Made by a program: the position numbers and the translations under genes. From Viridothelium virens (lineage: Eukaryota; Ascomycota; Dothideomycetes; Trypetheliales; Trypetheliaceae): a DNA stretch of 64,000 nt. The stretch covers positions 1-64,000 of the forward strand of contig ML991806.1 of assembly GCA_010094025.1 (NCBI GenBank), given 5' to 3'. Below the pieces are notes generated by a model that saw only the letters and a program-made list of their open reading frames with translations, ran no database searches and was not told where the DNA came from. Shown piece after piece: positions 41,544 through 54,480 of the stretch; within the stretch, counting starts at the first letter, position 1, and the number at the start of each line of letters is the position of its first letter.

Positions 41544-44500
41544 CTTGACGTGTTGAGGCTTAAACCTGAAAATGTCTGATGAGCTGGGAACAAACACGCA
41601 AAAAGGTCCAGTCCAATTCGCACCGATAGGCTATGTACTTAGGATATAAGCTTACCAGCAACTGGAATTTTGGCAGAGCCTGACTACCTCATGGCGGGCT
41701 CGCTTGGATTCATGGTATTGGTTCGGTCGCAGCTTTCCGCCTTTCGGTTCAATGATTGACAGCAGACATCCTTTTGAGGTGTGCCTGCATCTCGTTGCCC
41801 GACAGCTGCAGCATTACTAGCGAGTTATCACTGGCCTTAGCGAGCTGTAGGGTCGCTTAGGTGGTAACTGAGTACCATTTTCTCTCCTCTGAAACAGCAA
41901 AACGCATACCATCGCTCGATTCCACGGTGTGGGGGCATGCGCTTATCGTGCCGTCCCGCTATGTGCAGTCTATCCGACGCGGTCTCAATTGGGATTTCGA
42001 TGCTCAATGCACTGGGGAAACTCCAATTCGTCAAGCTGAGAAGAGAGCACGGGAGGACTGAGCGGAGATTCCGTGTCAGCATTGTTCGGATACTTGAGAT
42101 TATAGGAAAATTGTTAGCGACGCTAAGTACTTGAACAAGAGCGTACCCTGCAAGTTTCCGTCCTCTTGGCGGGCAAAAGCATTCGAGAAGGGATCTGCAG
42201 GTGATTGATAAGCTGATTAAAGCAACGCTTTAAGCACGGATTCCAATTTTGCGAGCAAGCATTAGAATTCCCCTTGCATTGGATAGCGTCCAGCGAATGG
42301 AGTTCGCCGTTGCTTGCTAGATGTTGGGTTTTGGCCCCATCATTCAATACTGTCTCTTTCTAATGGACCAATCGCAGACCTCTGTTTTCGCCGCAAAAGA
42401 AGTTGGTTGCACAGCATCAGCGATCGATTGAATTGGAATTTTCGCAACCTCTCCCCACCAATTGGAGGAGTTCGGCTGGAGTCCAAGCAGCTTGATCGCA
42501 AAACCAGGGAAATCCAGAAGACTCACCGGGGTATGTTAAACGCGTCAGCCCATGCAATAGCAGCGCTGCATGAGAGGAACCCCGCGCACCAACAGAATCA
42601 AAAGGAATAAAGAACAGCCCCACCTTCAATCCATATGCTTTCAACATCGACCCCACGTCGTCATCCGGAACCTACGCTTGAGCAATAAACAGAGAAGTTC
42701 GTAGAGCTGAACATACGAGGCAGTCAATAGTACTTGTTGGAAAGTGAGCGTGGTCCGCCATTTTTTCTTTCTCGAGAAATGCCATGAGGAAATTTTGCAA
42801 CACGCTCACCTGAAGTATGTGGTTTGCGTCGCGTTTGTGCTAGCATTATTTTTTCGCATAGATGCTGCTGTATTTGCCATATTTCGAAGCACTTCGTGCT
42901 ACTACTCGAGTGATCAATATCTTCCAGTAGCGATGTTTTACCTTTATGTTAGCGCCCGTCCAAGTTGTTGGCTGCGTTTAAGGACCGATGCACGTAGCAC
43001 CTGCCCTGACAGGTTCGAAACTTGATGCTGTCGGATCAATAAGCCAATCTTTTTTGGGAAAATGAATCAATGCCCACGAGTTAACAGATGCCTCATAAAG
43101 ATGTTGGAGGAGACCAGTAACTCAGATGCTATTGTAGAGGCTGCCTGCCTCGTTGTGAGATGGTTTCTTTTTCATCAAGTCTCTAGCGTCTAGCAGAAAA
43201 TCGGTGGGGGCTGGAAGGGGTATTTGGTTCGCAAATTCAAGCTCAAGGTAGTTATTGACTTACGCCGCGTAGCTGGATTCATAGGAGGGTTGCACATGTC
43301 TGACACCAAAGCTGGGAGCTGCCATAAGTGAGTCGTTGTTTTTCATGAGGATGCCAAATTACACAATATCTTTGCGTACTGCAGACGTACTCCACATCCC
43401 CTGGACTCACTACTCGACTATCGGGGCGCCGTGGGGTTGTTGCACGTATCGGAGTGACCACCCAGACGACCTGATCCCTCAATGCCGACAAACGAGTTGA
43501 CCGTCTTCCTGAGTGACTTGGTCCTGGTATATACCTTGGATTCGACGGGCCTTTCCGTCGTCTTTCGACCCAGTCGGAGCTGCCATGTGACAAGTGTATA
43601 GAGTATGCCATATGTCAGACATGCCCGAGAATTAGAAATGGCACAGCCGGCGATGAGAAGATGAGTCATCACACATTCGATATGCTGCTATTGATGACCA
43701 CAGGTCGTCATGGCCCAAAAAGCATATGCGTCCCGACTGCCTGGCCCTGGCTTCAAGGTGTGAACCATGCGATGAAGCAAAGCCCAGGAGAGCGCTGCTA
43801 ACTCTTGTGAGTTTACAAGACTACGGAAGGATTCCTCCAGCGAATTTTCGTTGCGTAATGGTGCTGCGTGAGATCCAGGACGAAGCTTGAAAATGGCATG
43901 TTCGCAAGCTCCGAGAGCAGCTCACGCTTCGGGTCATCCATGAAGTTTGCCTTCCGACGAGAGCGGTCGCATCCGCAAGGCCTCCATTGCTCTTAGGCAC
44001 TGATTGCGCTAGACAACTAGCCTTAGCTTCTTTTTTAATTAAATATAGGTAATTCCAGTCTCGAGCAGACCAGGTTGTCGCCAAGGCATTAGTCTTGGCT
44101 GTCGCGCTTTCTCTTCTTCACATGGCTTCTATCCAAGACTGCACCGAGGCCGAACCAACCCAGAGCCCGTTTGTTTCTGAGTCGACAATTGAGCCTTGAT
44201 ATGCAGAGACGAAGTCATCGGTCTCTATGATTGTTTCAAACCTTGAGTCCTTCGTCCAGTATGGGAAATCATTGAGTACTATATTACTCAAAGAGTAGTT
44301 CCTTAGGAGCAACTCGTCAGTGTATTCGAAGACTCTACACCGTCGTCTCGCCCGAGCCAAGATACCAAGTATAGGAGCTTATACTAAGCGAAGCTTGGAT
44401 TTCTCCGTTTAATCACCGCGTGCGATTGTGGGGTAAATCCGAAGAGATTGGGGTGCCCCGCAAAAATACTTGGCCAGGGTACCTCTACCAGGGGTTTGCT

Positions 44501-45062
44501 CTTAGCCTAACTGAGGATAGCGGATCTAGATCCGATAGATCTAAACAAGCCTCATCTCTCCGCCCGTCCCCTGGCTCAATTTTCTTGCATAACTGTTCAA
44601 ACGTTCTTCACGAAAGCTCCAATCGACCTCCATCTTGGCATGTTATCATCGTTGCTTCCACATGTATCCGGTCAGTCCACGCCTCGGCTCTCGGCCAGTG
44701 ACCAGGAATAGCTTGGGCTACATCAAAGTTCACCAAGAATCCTCACGTTGGCTGAGCTCAGTCCCTGGAATCGATGGCAATAAGCTTGTTACTTGGAAAA
44801 GGCTCTATTTGCCATGTGAATAGAGATTTCGTCAGAAATTTCGGTTCCTGACGGCGCGAGGACTCGGCAAGGAAAGTCAACAACTCTAGTAAGTCAAAGC
44901 AGTCGGGCATCTGTAGGTATAAAAGAGTCGTCAGTTTCAACTCAGTATAGCTCTTTCTGTTTTCCAAAGGCCGATGAGTGACCAACGTATAGTCCTTCTC
45001 CTCATTCTTTCATAATAAGTCTAGAAAAGTGTTAATACTCTTGTCCTTATCAATCATATACA
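41544..45062. other. Long gene-poor stretch
   Basis: 3.5 kb without a supportable gene. Minus-strand open pieces at 43821-44084 and 44118-44360 read like fragments of one decayed protein (FEYTDELLLRNYSL, WVGSASVQSW, then RELLSELANMPF in another frame), but no family is recognised. A GGATCTAGATCCGATAGATC cluster at 44520-44542 is a short imperfect palindrome. The HsbA promoter lies just before 45063. Confidence 0.45.
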
Positions 45063-46046
45063 ATGAGGCCATCTTTTTTCCTGTTCGGTCTCGTCGGCAC
45101 CGCACTTGCTGGTCGATCCATATTTGGAAAGCGTGATCTAGCCACGATTCAAAATGCGTTGAATGCCATCAACACTGCCGCTGGAACTCTGGATACTGAT
45201 GTCAAGGCTTTCGATGGGAGCAGCACGGCGGTGACCACTCTTCAGTCCGACTCGGCCGCCGTCCTTAGTGCCATCAATACTGGCAATTCTCAAATTGCAC
45301 CGACTAATCCGATATCAGACAATGATGCCCTCACGGTTGCAGGAACGACTGGTACCCTGATTACAACCCTCAACCAGACTATCGCCGATTTGATCGCTCA
45401 AAAGCCAGCCTTCGACAGTGCAGGTGTCTCGTCCATCGTTCTTGACCAACTTCAGCAGCAAAACACTGCCGCTACAACCTTCGGCGCAACAGTCGTATCC
45501 AAGATTCCGTCCGATCTACAAGGAATTGCCCAAGGTCTGACTGCCCAGATCACCGCCGCATTCCAACAGGGCATCGCTGCCTTTGCAGATGCAACCGCAG
45601 CTCCCACTACCTCAACGGCACCTTCAACACCAGCACCTACCTCCACATCCGAGAGCTCCACCAGCGAGAGTTCAACACCACCAGTAACATCGACACCGAC
45701 TACGAGTTCATCATCTCCAGTGACAAGCATCCCAACCTCTGAAAGTCCTACGACAGCGTCACCAATGCCACCTCCAATTTCGACTCCCACTCAAGCATGT
45801 CCCACTGTACCGGTACCACCACCTAGCAGCTACAGCTCAGCTCCGGCCAGCTCAGCACCTGCACCTCCACCACCTGGAAGTTATTCAGCACCCGCACCAC
45901 CGCCGTCTGGAAGTTATTCAGCTCCCTCGCAAAGCTATGCACCAACTGGAGCCCCTGGATATCCACAGCCAAGTCAGCCAACGGGGAATCCTTGGGGCGA
46001 TATCGGGACGTGTGTTGCTAAATGTATTGCGGCTCAGCATTGGTGA
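45063..46046 (+). CDS. HsbA-type hydrophobic surface-binding cell-wall protein
   Basis: An intronless 327-residue protein. Residues 1-16 are a signal peptide (MRPSFFLFGLVG...), followed by a possible Kex2 site (FGKR). Residues about 25-180 match the HsbA domain: helical, Ala/Thr-rich, with LNAINTAAGTLDTDVKAFDG and LTAQITAAFQQGIAAF. The C-terminal third is Thr/Ser/Pro-rich with PPPGSYSAP repeats, then a short CVAKCIAAQHW end. HsbA proteins coat hydrophobic surfaces and recruit lytic enzymes such as cutinases. There is no GPI signal, so it is probably secreted or wall-associated through its Pro-rich tail. Confidence 0.9.
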   Translation: MRPSFFLFGLVGTALAGRSIFGKRDLATIQNALNAINTAAGTLDTDVKAFDGSSTAVTTLQSDSAAVLSAINTGNSQIAPTNPISDNDALTVAGTTGTLITTLNQTIADLIAQKPAFDSAGVSSIVLDQLQQQNTAATTFGATVVSKIPSDLQGIAQGLTAQITAAFQQGIAAFADATAAPTTSTAPSTPAPTSTSESSTSESSTPPVTSTPTTSSSSPVTSIPTSESPTTASPMPPPISTPTQACPTVPVPPPSSYSSAPASSAPAPPPPGSYSAPAPPPSGSYSAPSQSYAPTGAPGYPQPSQPTGNPWGDIGTCVAKCIAAQHW

Positions 46047-46345
46047 GGTCTTGAGAAATAGCGACCTTGCCAAATTCATCTGATTTGCCCGTTCACCTTT
46101 GGCGCGTCTTCAGCTTAGGACATTGTTGCAAAAACCGGATGTGATAACCCAGGCGACGTAGATCGTGCTAGTACTGGAGAGGCTGAGTCCTTTCCCAAAA
46201 AGAGTAATCGATGCCAAAGAGCTACGATCCCATGTTTGCTGAAGGTTGATCCGCCGGTCACTCAAGAGTGGATCTAGTATAAGAGATACTTTGATAGCAA
46301 TGCCATAAACTATCATCAGCGTTTGAGATGATTGCTTAAGCGAAA

Positions 46346-46606
46346 ATGGCTCTTGTTAAATCTTCTTTACCTTGTGTCTTTGCTTCACTTATCTTTCACA
46401 TCTCTCTTGTAAAGGCCCTATTATGGTCTCCTTCCCCGCAATCAGAGTACGAGTCAAATCTTGAGCGATGCGACCGCCATAATGTCCGAGTGACGAGCAG
46501 TCACATATCGGGCGCTAATCACCCCAATGCTCCAACACCGCGGAATATCTGGGGGTTCGCTATACGCCGTCTTCGTCCGAGAAGCTCAATTTTTCTGCAT
46601 CCATAG
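46346..46606 (+). CDS. Possible small secreted protein
   Basis: An 86-codon frame with a convincing signal peptide (about residues 1-24, MALVKSSLPCVFASLIF then HISLVKA) but a featureless mature part with one cysteine. The C-terminal half looks unselected. It could be an effector-like gene, an exon with more downstream, or a chance frame. Confidence 0.3.
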   Translation: MALVKSSLPCVFASLIFHISLVKALLWSPSPQSEYESNLERCDRHNVRVTSSHISGANHPNAPTPRNIWGFAIRRLRPRSSIFLHP

Positions 46607-47750
46607 TACTCATATCTGAGTAGACCTCTAAAGTATAAAGCCAGCCGGACGACTGCTCTTATGTGGAGAACCTTCGGGTAAGCGCTCACGGAGATCTTTA
46701 TGCCCTCGCTCCGCATATTCTGGCATAGGAGTCTGCGAACCGATTCAACGCGACGAGTGAACATTGTCTACGCAAAGGGCTGCCGATGAAGATGTTGTAG
46801 TTGTCACATACTCGACTAGGAATGATCGAGATCGACGTAGGCAACATATTTATCGTATATCGATTTCCCAACATAAGTTCAGGGGTCGGAAACACAGTTG
46901 CATAGAATAATGAATACATAAAGCTTCTTCTCCAAAGACCAGCAAAGAAGTCGGAGGGAAGTCCCTAATCGAGCTCCAGCGGATGTACGTCATACCGTAG
47001 ATCCCTAGCAGTGGGCGGGGTAAAAAACTCAGCAGCTCCACCGAACCATTTGCGCGACGTTTCTTTCCCGCTGCAGCATCTACGATATCGCATGCAATGA
47101 GATCGACCACGGCCCATAGGGTATGCAACCTTTGAACCCTATTGTGTACCAAGAAAAACGAAAAACGAAAAAGAACGTATATGCGCAACAATCTACAACA
47201 CCAAGAGATGGGATAGGGTAGAGTACTCTACGAGTGCTGCCCCCAAGAAAATTCTTTTAACACAATTGAGTTAACTCGCGCCGCTTACTTCTCGCCCGGA
47301 GCAAGTTCCAATGAATTACTTCAGAAACTTGGTTTTCCGGTGAATTGGCTACCGATTTCGGCTGAATTGGCCGCTACTTTGTGTAGAGTACCTCTGCTTT
47401 AAAGCACTGATTAAACATCCACGATTTACATTATGTTGATGAATGTAAGGTTATTGAATTTCTGTCACGCTGTTCTGTTCATCAATTTACTAATAAAATT
47501 AAGTTATACCAAAACTAAAGCATTATTTTGTATATATCCACTATTCTAAAAGCAGTATAATTGTCCACTCCATTTACATAAAAGTTGAGACGAAATTGCA
47601 AAGGAGTATGCAATTATTCATTCAACTTATATCCGATTTGAACTAGCCTGAATATGAATGATCCATTGGATAACTGGTTATCTCTTGCAAACACTGACCA
47701 TGCTTGTATGAATCAAGACATTGACTTCAGATATCGCCCACTTTTCAAAG
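46607..47750. other. Intergenic with an AT-rich block
   Basis: 1.1 kb. The part from about 47390 to 47640 is clearly AT-rich with no open frame, again like decayed repeat sequence. No transposon motif is visible. Confidence 0.45.
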
Positions 47751-49911
47751 CTACAGGCCAGAGTCTATCTGATCGACCACATTTTGTCCACTCCACTTGG
47801 CCCAATCTCGGCAAGTCTGCGCCATGATGGCCGGAATCTGTTGCTGTTTGATCAAGTCTGGGTGCTCCTGTTCCGCACCAATTCAGCTTGCGAAACGTGC
47901 ATGCATGGCTCAACTTACCATGCTATTAATGTATAGTCCAAGGCTTACGTGAATAACAATGTGACAGTGGAATGGCCACACCCCAGGATTATCGTTGAGC
48001 CATTCAAACACGACGAATGATGGGATCTGTTCTGTACCAGGTCCAAGTATATGAGTGTCACGCCGCTGTGGATTTTCTGGGTTGACTATTGACCCATCCC
48101 AATCACCGACACCTTCGGCCAGCACCCAGAAATTATGACCATGGAGATGAAGTGGATGTGGACCCGGAAAATAGTTTCGAAAGATTGCTCGGATCGATTT
48201 ATTAACCCCAAAGTTATTCACATTCCACTCCGGGTCGTATGGATACGACGTATTGTCCAAGTATGCTAGCAACAGGATGGGGTTGCTTCAAAAGATTAAA
48301 ATAAAATCCTCGACATTACGTGATTGCTTACTTGTAGTCAGCCCTGAAGCTCGTCTCATTCACAAAAAATATAATGCTTCCTGTCTCATTAGCTTCGTAT
48401 CGAAGATCATACACTTGCGTAGTTTCAGGTGTTAATGGAGGCGTTTGTGGGTAGAAGGGAACGGTTTGCTCCAAGGGATCCTGACCACGTCAGTCTATAT
48501 CCTCTGTTCAATGTGGTGATCAGATTTTCTCGATACATTAGCACAATTGTTTGAGTCCCATGCCTTCGCTGATGACGATGGAAGCTTGTCCATATTTGCA
48601 TCTTCATAATAAATCGCAGCGCGAGCATGAGACAGTATTGTCGTGGTATTGCCACACAGCTCACCGGTATCAATATCGGCGCGCATCCAGACGCTGGAAT
48701 CTGAGTCCATGTCCGCTATTACTATCACATCTGTCCGTTGTCCAACACCAAGTGTAACCACGTCAGTGGTATACGGGATTATTGGAACATAGTCGTTGGC
48801 AATAACGGTGAGTCTGTGATCATCGATGGTGAATTTCTGATTAGCTGTCCCACCGGTATTCATGACACGAAGTCTGTGCTTCTTGCCTTTATAAAATCTA
48901 AATCTGGAGTACGCTGCTGTAGTGTTGCAGGTCTCGAGGTTTTGGTTGCACTGAAATGGGTTTCTGCCATTGATGAGATTATTCTCTATCGGCAGGAATA
49001 TCGCAGGACGGTCGTAGGTGTCACTTATGAACTCATAATACGGCACATGAGTATAGTCGGTCTGTAAGAAATCAGATATGTGGTATCTGCGATGTGCTGC
49101 CATGTGGACTGAAAGGTCTAGTGGAAAACTTGGAGAAGACACGTACTAGCAAAATGGGGCCAACGTCAATGTCATATGACACATGGCTAGGTCTGCGATA
49201 GTCAATTCTCTGTACATGAGAGTGTAGTATGATTTCCTTACCCATATATGATCATCGGGCCATACAAACCATCAATGTATTGTGCACTGACATGGGAATG
49301 GTACCAGCTAGTTCCGTAGACCTCAGCAGTGAAAGTGTATGTAAACGAGCTACCGGAAGCGATGGGACACTGTGATACAGAAGGAACGCCATCCATCCAG
49401 GGAGACTTTGTCTGGGGCTGTCCGTGCCAGTGGATAGATAAGCCTTCTCCGGGGTGATAAATCTGGTTGTGCACAGTGACCTGAATTGTATCTCCCCAAT
49501 TTGCCTCGACTAAAGGACCCGGATATCTACCATTAATCAGGATGAGGCTTCTGTTAAATCCATCTGGGTCACCATATCCTCGGCTTATGACCCAGTCGTA
49601 AGATCGGATGACTCCCGTTCTTGGAGCACTCCCGGCAGGGTCCGAACTATCCCAGGGTGTTCCACTCGGTAGAGGCTAGGAGTTTCAACGGTCAGAAAAT
49701 AATTCCAAGTCAGAATCATTGCGGGGCATACTGTGCCGTCTCGGGTCAGAAATTTGGCCAGACTGGGGCTGTCCAGTGTTTCCAAGCTGAATAAGCCTAT
49801 CCAGACAGTCTTAGTAAATACGATATGCTCGAAAAGGAAGACGTCATTACCTGTGGCAAGATATGAGAAACATATCAAGATGGAGGGAAAGATCGTATCC
49901 AGTCGGTGCAT
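47751..49911 (-). CDS. Laccase-like multicopper oxidase, secreted
   Basis: Eight exons, 49911-49851, 49796-49732, 49675-49242, 49192-49147, 49061-48537, 48480-48332, 48285-47919 and 47867-47751, give 587 residues with frame closed. Residues 1-20 are a signal peptide. All four copper-binding motifs are present: [23 protein letters not shown] and [13 protein letters not shown]. The residue after the T1 histidine is leucine (HVSLGL), which in laccases goes with higher redox potential. The domain order is three cupredoxin folds. The C terminus ([12 protein letters not shown]) is typical of ascomycete enzymes. It oxidises phenols, for example in pigment formation, lignin modification or secondary metabolism. 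The junction between the two exons around 49147/49061 has alternative acceptors. Confidence 0.9.
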
Positions 49912-51379
49912 ATCAAGAATGGATCAGGATCCTACGGACATACTGTATGAGATGTTAGAAAGTTCTGATCACAATGAAGCGGGAGAATGACCAAAACCCA
50001 GCCTTGTAGGAGATGACTGCATCACATCAACGAGAATTTTCGATCATCAGAGAGTGGCAATTATTAAATACGTGAGTTCAATGACCGCAAAAGGTAGCCC
50101 GGAGAAGACTTACTGCAACAGCACCCTGATCGTTCCAATTCCTATGATCGTCTCTTTCGATCAATGCAGAGTCCATGCATTAGGGTGGCGCAACAGACGT
50201 TGAATTGTCTTGGCATAGCCATTGAGAAGCATATTTTGGCCCCCGGTAAGTTTTAGCCAGGTTCCCTCCAAACGTGAAAGCGCTTCTGTAGAGCTAGGAG
50301 AATCGGCAACTTATGAATAGATCTTACCATGTTACCACCTACGTACTGCAGCCTGGAAAGCTGCTAGAGTGTATCAGGGAACAAATGGAATATTATACAA
50401 GACCAACAGTAACGAGCGTACTAAAATCACTAAAAGATCAAATGATCCACCCCATTTGTCACTTGATCACTTCCCACTAATGGTGTGGTATTTGGGCACG
50501 GGGTGAGTGAATATCCACCAGATTGGAAAGAAGAATGGATCACGGCGCGAAATCGCCAATCTTGAATGAGCTGATTAGCTTTGTCAAGACATTTGTCAGC
50601 TGCTCACCGTATGATGACAGTGGAGGCATTGGGAAGACCCGCTGCGCGGCACGTCTGAGACACGACCTTACTCTACCCAGAGTAAGATCAGATACTGGAA
50701 CCGTGCACTCGGGCTGGAACGATCCTGTCAACCATCATTTAGAACATGTTGTACTCTCCCAACTGCTGCCTTAGATTTTGAACCAGGATTTGATGAGTTG
50801 GGGAGTACTAGACAGGTCCAATCAAGTACGCGGGGTCGATTCATTTCATGAAAACTACAAAACATCTGTCCGGAAGAGGAAGCGGCCTGCCTGCACGGTC
50901 TCGGGAGCCTCTTTCCCATTCAAGATATCAGCGCTGTCACTTTCTGCAGCATAGGATTGAGACTCAGAACCGGCATCGCTTCTGCCTCCACCCTGAACGT
51001 ATCCTTGCAGAGTAAAAGTGCCGCCAAGCTGCTGATCATCCCATCTCAAAAGCATCTACTTGCAGTTCAGGCCTGTGCCTCAAGCTATGGAATATCAATC
51101 GATTTTCGAGATGAACATATCGTTTACCGGTGCTGCATATATCCTATTCAAAGGCTTGCGTCACAGCTGGCTTCAGCTCAAAAGCCCCCGGCCTTGGCGT
51201 AAAATCCCAGGTCACTGTACCTGTAATTCGATGGCACAGCCTTTGACCGGGAATTTTGCTCGCACAACGAAGGTTACTTATCAATTTTCGATCCGCACCT
51301 CCAGAATATCACATACGACTTCATTCCACTTCCACGGCATTGATATTATACAACCTTTGAAGACTAGAGTTTGCCACAC
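49912..51379. other. Intergenic, nothing recognised
   Basis: 1.5 kb between the divergent multicopper oxidase and rhodopsin-like genes. It holds both promoters. No coding frame or repeat is supported. Confidence 0.45.
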
Positions 51380-52571
51380 ATGGCGCTTGAATCATCAGCA
51401 CTCAACAACAATGAGACGCGTGCTCCGGCCATGCTTGCTATCGTGTGGACTGAATGTGCATTAGGAATCGTTTTCATAATACTACGATTTTGGTGTCGTT
51501 ACAGAATAAGAGCCCTGGGTATTGACGATTGGATCATGTCCTTTAGTGTTGTAAGCAAAATTCAGATTGGTCTCAGAGATATTGTCTAACCAGTAGAGGC
51601 CCTCACAATTGTTACAGCATCCTTGATCACGGTTCTAGCGCAAAACGGCGGATTTAGGCATCTCGCCAGCCTTCCCGCTGACACTCATTCAAGAGCAGTA
51701 AAATTGGACTGGATCGAGCAGCCCTCGATGGTATTTAACTTCGGTGTCAGCAAGGTATCCACAAGTCTTCTGATCTTGCGTCTCATGAGTCCGAACAGCA
51801 AAAAGACTCGCCGTTTGCTTTACTTCATTATAGCTATCACAACATTACTCACGACACTTGCTGTTATCTTCATTTTCGCTCAGTGCAAGCCGCCTCGAGC
51901 ATTATGGACTCCTAACATCCCCGCCAAGTGTTGGAGACCTGAGGACTACTCGAGTTTCACTTTGGGTCAAGGCGGTAGGTGGTGTCGCCTTTATCAGCCC
52001 GAGTTACAGCTAATTAGTTGCAAGCTTGGTATATCCTGGTTGACTTTCTCCTGGCCATCATACCAAGCTTCATCATCTGGAATCTCAAAATGAAACGTAC
52101 AAAGCGTATTGGGCTTAGTATCGTCTTTAGTTTCGGAGTTCTGTCAGTACCCCGTTCAGAGTTCCCCGATCCATGTTCTGACTAATTCCAGTGCTGGTAT
52201 CTGCGGTTGTGCTAAGATGCCTACTCTCAAAAACCTCAATTCTCGCTCTGATATCACATGTAAGAAACACCATCAGTTTTGACTCCCTAGCTAATTAGAA
52301 TTCGCCAGGGGTGATGTTTCCGCTTTATGCTTTAACCGTAACGGAGATATCCTTAATTATCTATGCAGGCTGCATTCCGACTCTAGGCCCATTGTATGAC
52401 TATTTGATCAACTCAAAGATCTCAACTTCACGTCATTCGAACAACCATTCGAATTCCAACTCCAAAGGAATTTCACTAGAGAGAGGACATGCAGTAAAAC
52501 TGGGATCCAGATCTTCCACCGACGAAGAGAGATTGGCCACAAGCACTCATGTAACAGGACCCATTGCATGA
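51380..52571 (+). CDS. Fungal rhodopsin-like (PTH11/SAT4-type) membrane protein, third copy
   Basis: ATG 51380 starts exon 1 (to about 51550) with RFWCRYRIRALGIDDWIM. Exon 2 runs from about 51594 to 51974, followed by exons 52025-52142, 52192-52259 and 52309-52571, all in phase. Hallmarks are VFNFGVSKVSTSLLILRLM, FAQCKPPRALW, AWYILVDFLLAIIPSFIIWNLKMKR split by the third intron, LAGICGCAK and CIPTLGPLYDYL. The join between exons 1 and 2 does not keep frame with the best GTAAGC donor; either a weak donor a few bases upstream is used or one base is lost. The tail is short and Ser-rich. It is a plasma-membrane receptor-like protein. Confidence 0.8.
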
Positions 52572-54480
52572 GTTCCAGTGATGAGTATCGATCAGGACCC
52601 AGTGTCTGGCACTCGGTGAAGTGTCGGAGTTTTCCATCACGTCCCTCATACTAGGGCAGATAAAAGAAGTCACTTTACTTGGTCTGGTCCAGGAGAATAG
52701 GGGGTATCGCTATGCAGAGCGGCAATCAGTTCACAGATTTTCACTTGGTCGTGTCCTCCTTCGCAATCTATGTCTGATACAATAGTCTGATTTTCTATGT
52801 TGTTACTTGCTAGAGGAGAATTTTTTCAATAAAGGGAAGCTGAGCAAACGAATCTTCAGCTTTTTCTCTCGGAAGACAAGTTTATCGATCGATCGACAGA
52901 GGTGAATATTAAATTGCGCCAGCTCTTTGTATCGCATGCTCAATCCTATATGGCTCATATCTGTAGTGAAGACCTATCAAAATCAGCTCAGACATATCTG
53001 CAATTCCCGAATTCTCCACAGAGATCCTCTGATAAGCTCCTCAGCCATGTCCTCAGCGAATTCGCCTTTGGATGCCTCTTCTCCTTTGGGACTTTACTCC
53101 GAATTGAGACCTTCACTTGCTCGGTTCTTGGTAGTTATCGTACGGTTCATTCAATAGGCGCTTTTGAGGCACCCGTCAGCAGACCTGTTGGTGGCGACAG
53201 GCTTACGACCTCTATTGGAGGCGTCTCGAGCCAAGCATATGATATCAAGTGATTTGTGCATTTCCTGCTGGGGTTTCATCTGCCGTCGCCTGATGCCGTC
53301 GCGGTTTAGGTAGCCTCGTTATCTACAATGGTGCTCATGCAGAAATGTCTGTCTCTGTTTACGCATAGATTTTTAACGACAAACCTACAGCTTCGTGTGT
53401 GAGGTCGTACCTCTATGCCCTGCAAGCCCGGCAGACTCATGCGGGGCGTCTTTGACATGCAGACAATCATGCCACTAGGCAGCTATCTCTACCACCCATA
53501 CGATACTCTACGTGCTGTAATGTAACAGGTCGGGAGCACCCAATATTTTTGCCTTGTGCTTTTCGAGCCAATTGCATTTGCCAAATGCAGAAATGACGTC
53601 GTGCATCCGATATCATGACCCTGTTGCAGCGGCTCGGTTGCAGTTTCCCCCACCATTCTGTGCTCACAATCGCATAGACTGCCGACGATCGGACCAAGAG
53701 CCTTGACGTCTGAAAATTGATATTGCTAAAAATTCAAATTCACAATCTCAGCCTGACACATACAAATATGGGCACAAGATTCCAAGTTTGTATTAGTAGA
53801 GACATGTGGGTGTCATTGTGGTCTCGGGAGGCGATAGTTTACCCGCTTAAGTTGGGAAAAATACCCATTTGACTGGTCCGTGAATTACTTCCTACCCTGC
53901 ACCCTAGCTAGGTACTCTAATCAGAATTGTAGATCGCTATCTTGGGCGGACGCCAGAGTATCTAGCGTAGTATATCGTACTACGAGCCATCGACCTTCAA
54001 AAAGGACCAACGCCATGGCAAGGGCTGATAGGTGGAGTATCGATCATACGATAGAGTACCTACCTACCGTACGGTAGCGGCACAGTCCTCGGAGCTGAGT
54101 AACACTCCACTCCCACACGCATACGCGGTCAGCCATGAATGACCCATGATCCAGCTCCGGTCAAGGTCCTTCCAACAAAAATTATGGCATGACGCATACT
54201 TGTTGCCCAGACCCTGCAGGCTTGGCTGAAAAGATTTGTTTCCCTGCAGTTCCGCTTCAGACGATTTCGGCGCGATCTTCTGGTATCATAATGTCGCTTG
54301 CTCGGGACATTGTGCCCCTGGCTACGTAAATCATTCCGCTTCCATCATATTGCCGTGCATCGACTTCAGCCTTGCCAATGCGCATGTGTGCGGTCAAATA
54401 CTTCCAGAAATCTCTACAGACACTTCATTTCATCGTCATTCCACCTCATTACAATATTGATCGGATTACAAGATCTCAAT
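52572..54480. other. Intergenic with a PNP_UDP relic
   Basis: 1.9 kb without a gene. At 53196-53249 a short stretch encodes IGGVSSQAYDI, matching the PNP_UDP signature of the gene at 10439 (see findings). The rest shows no feature. Confidence 0.5.
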
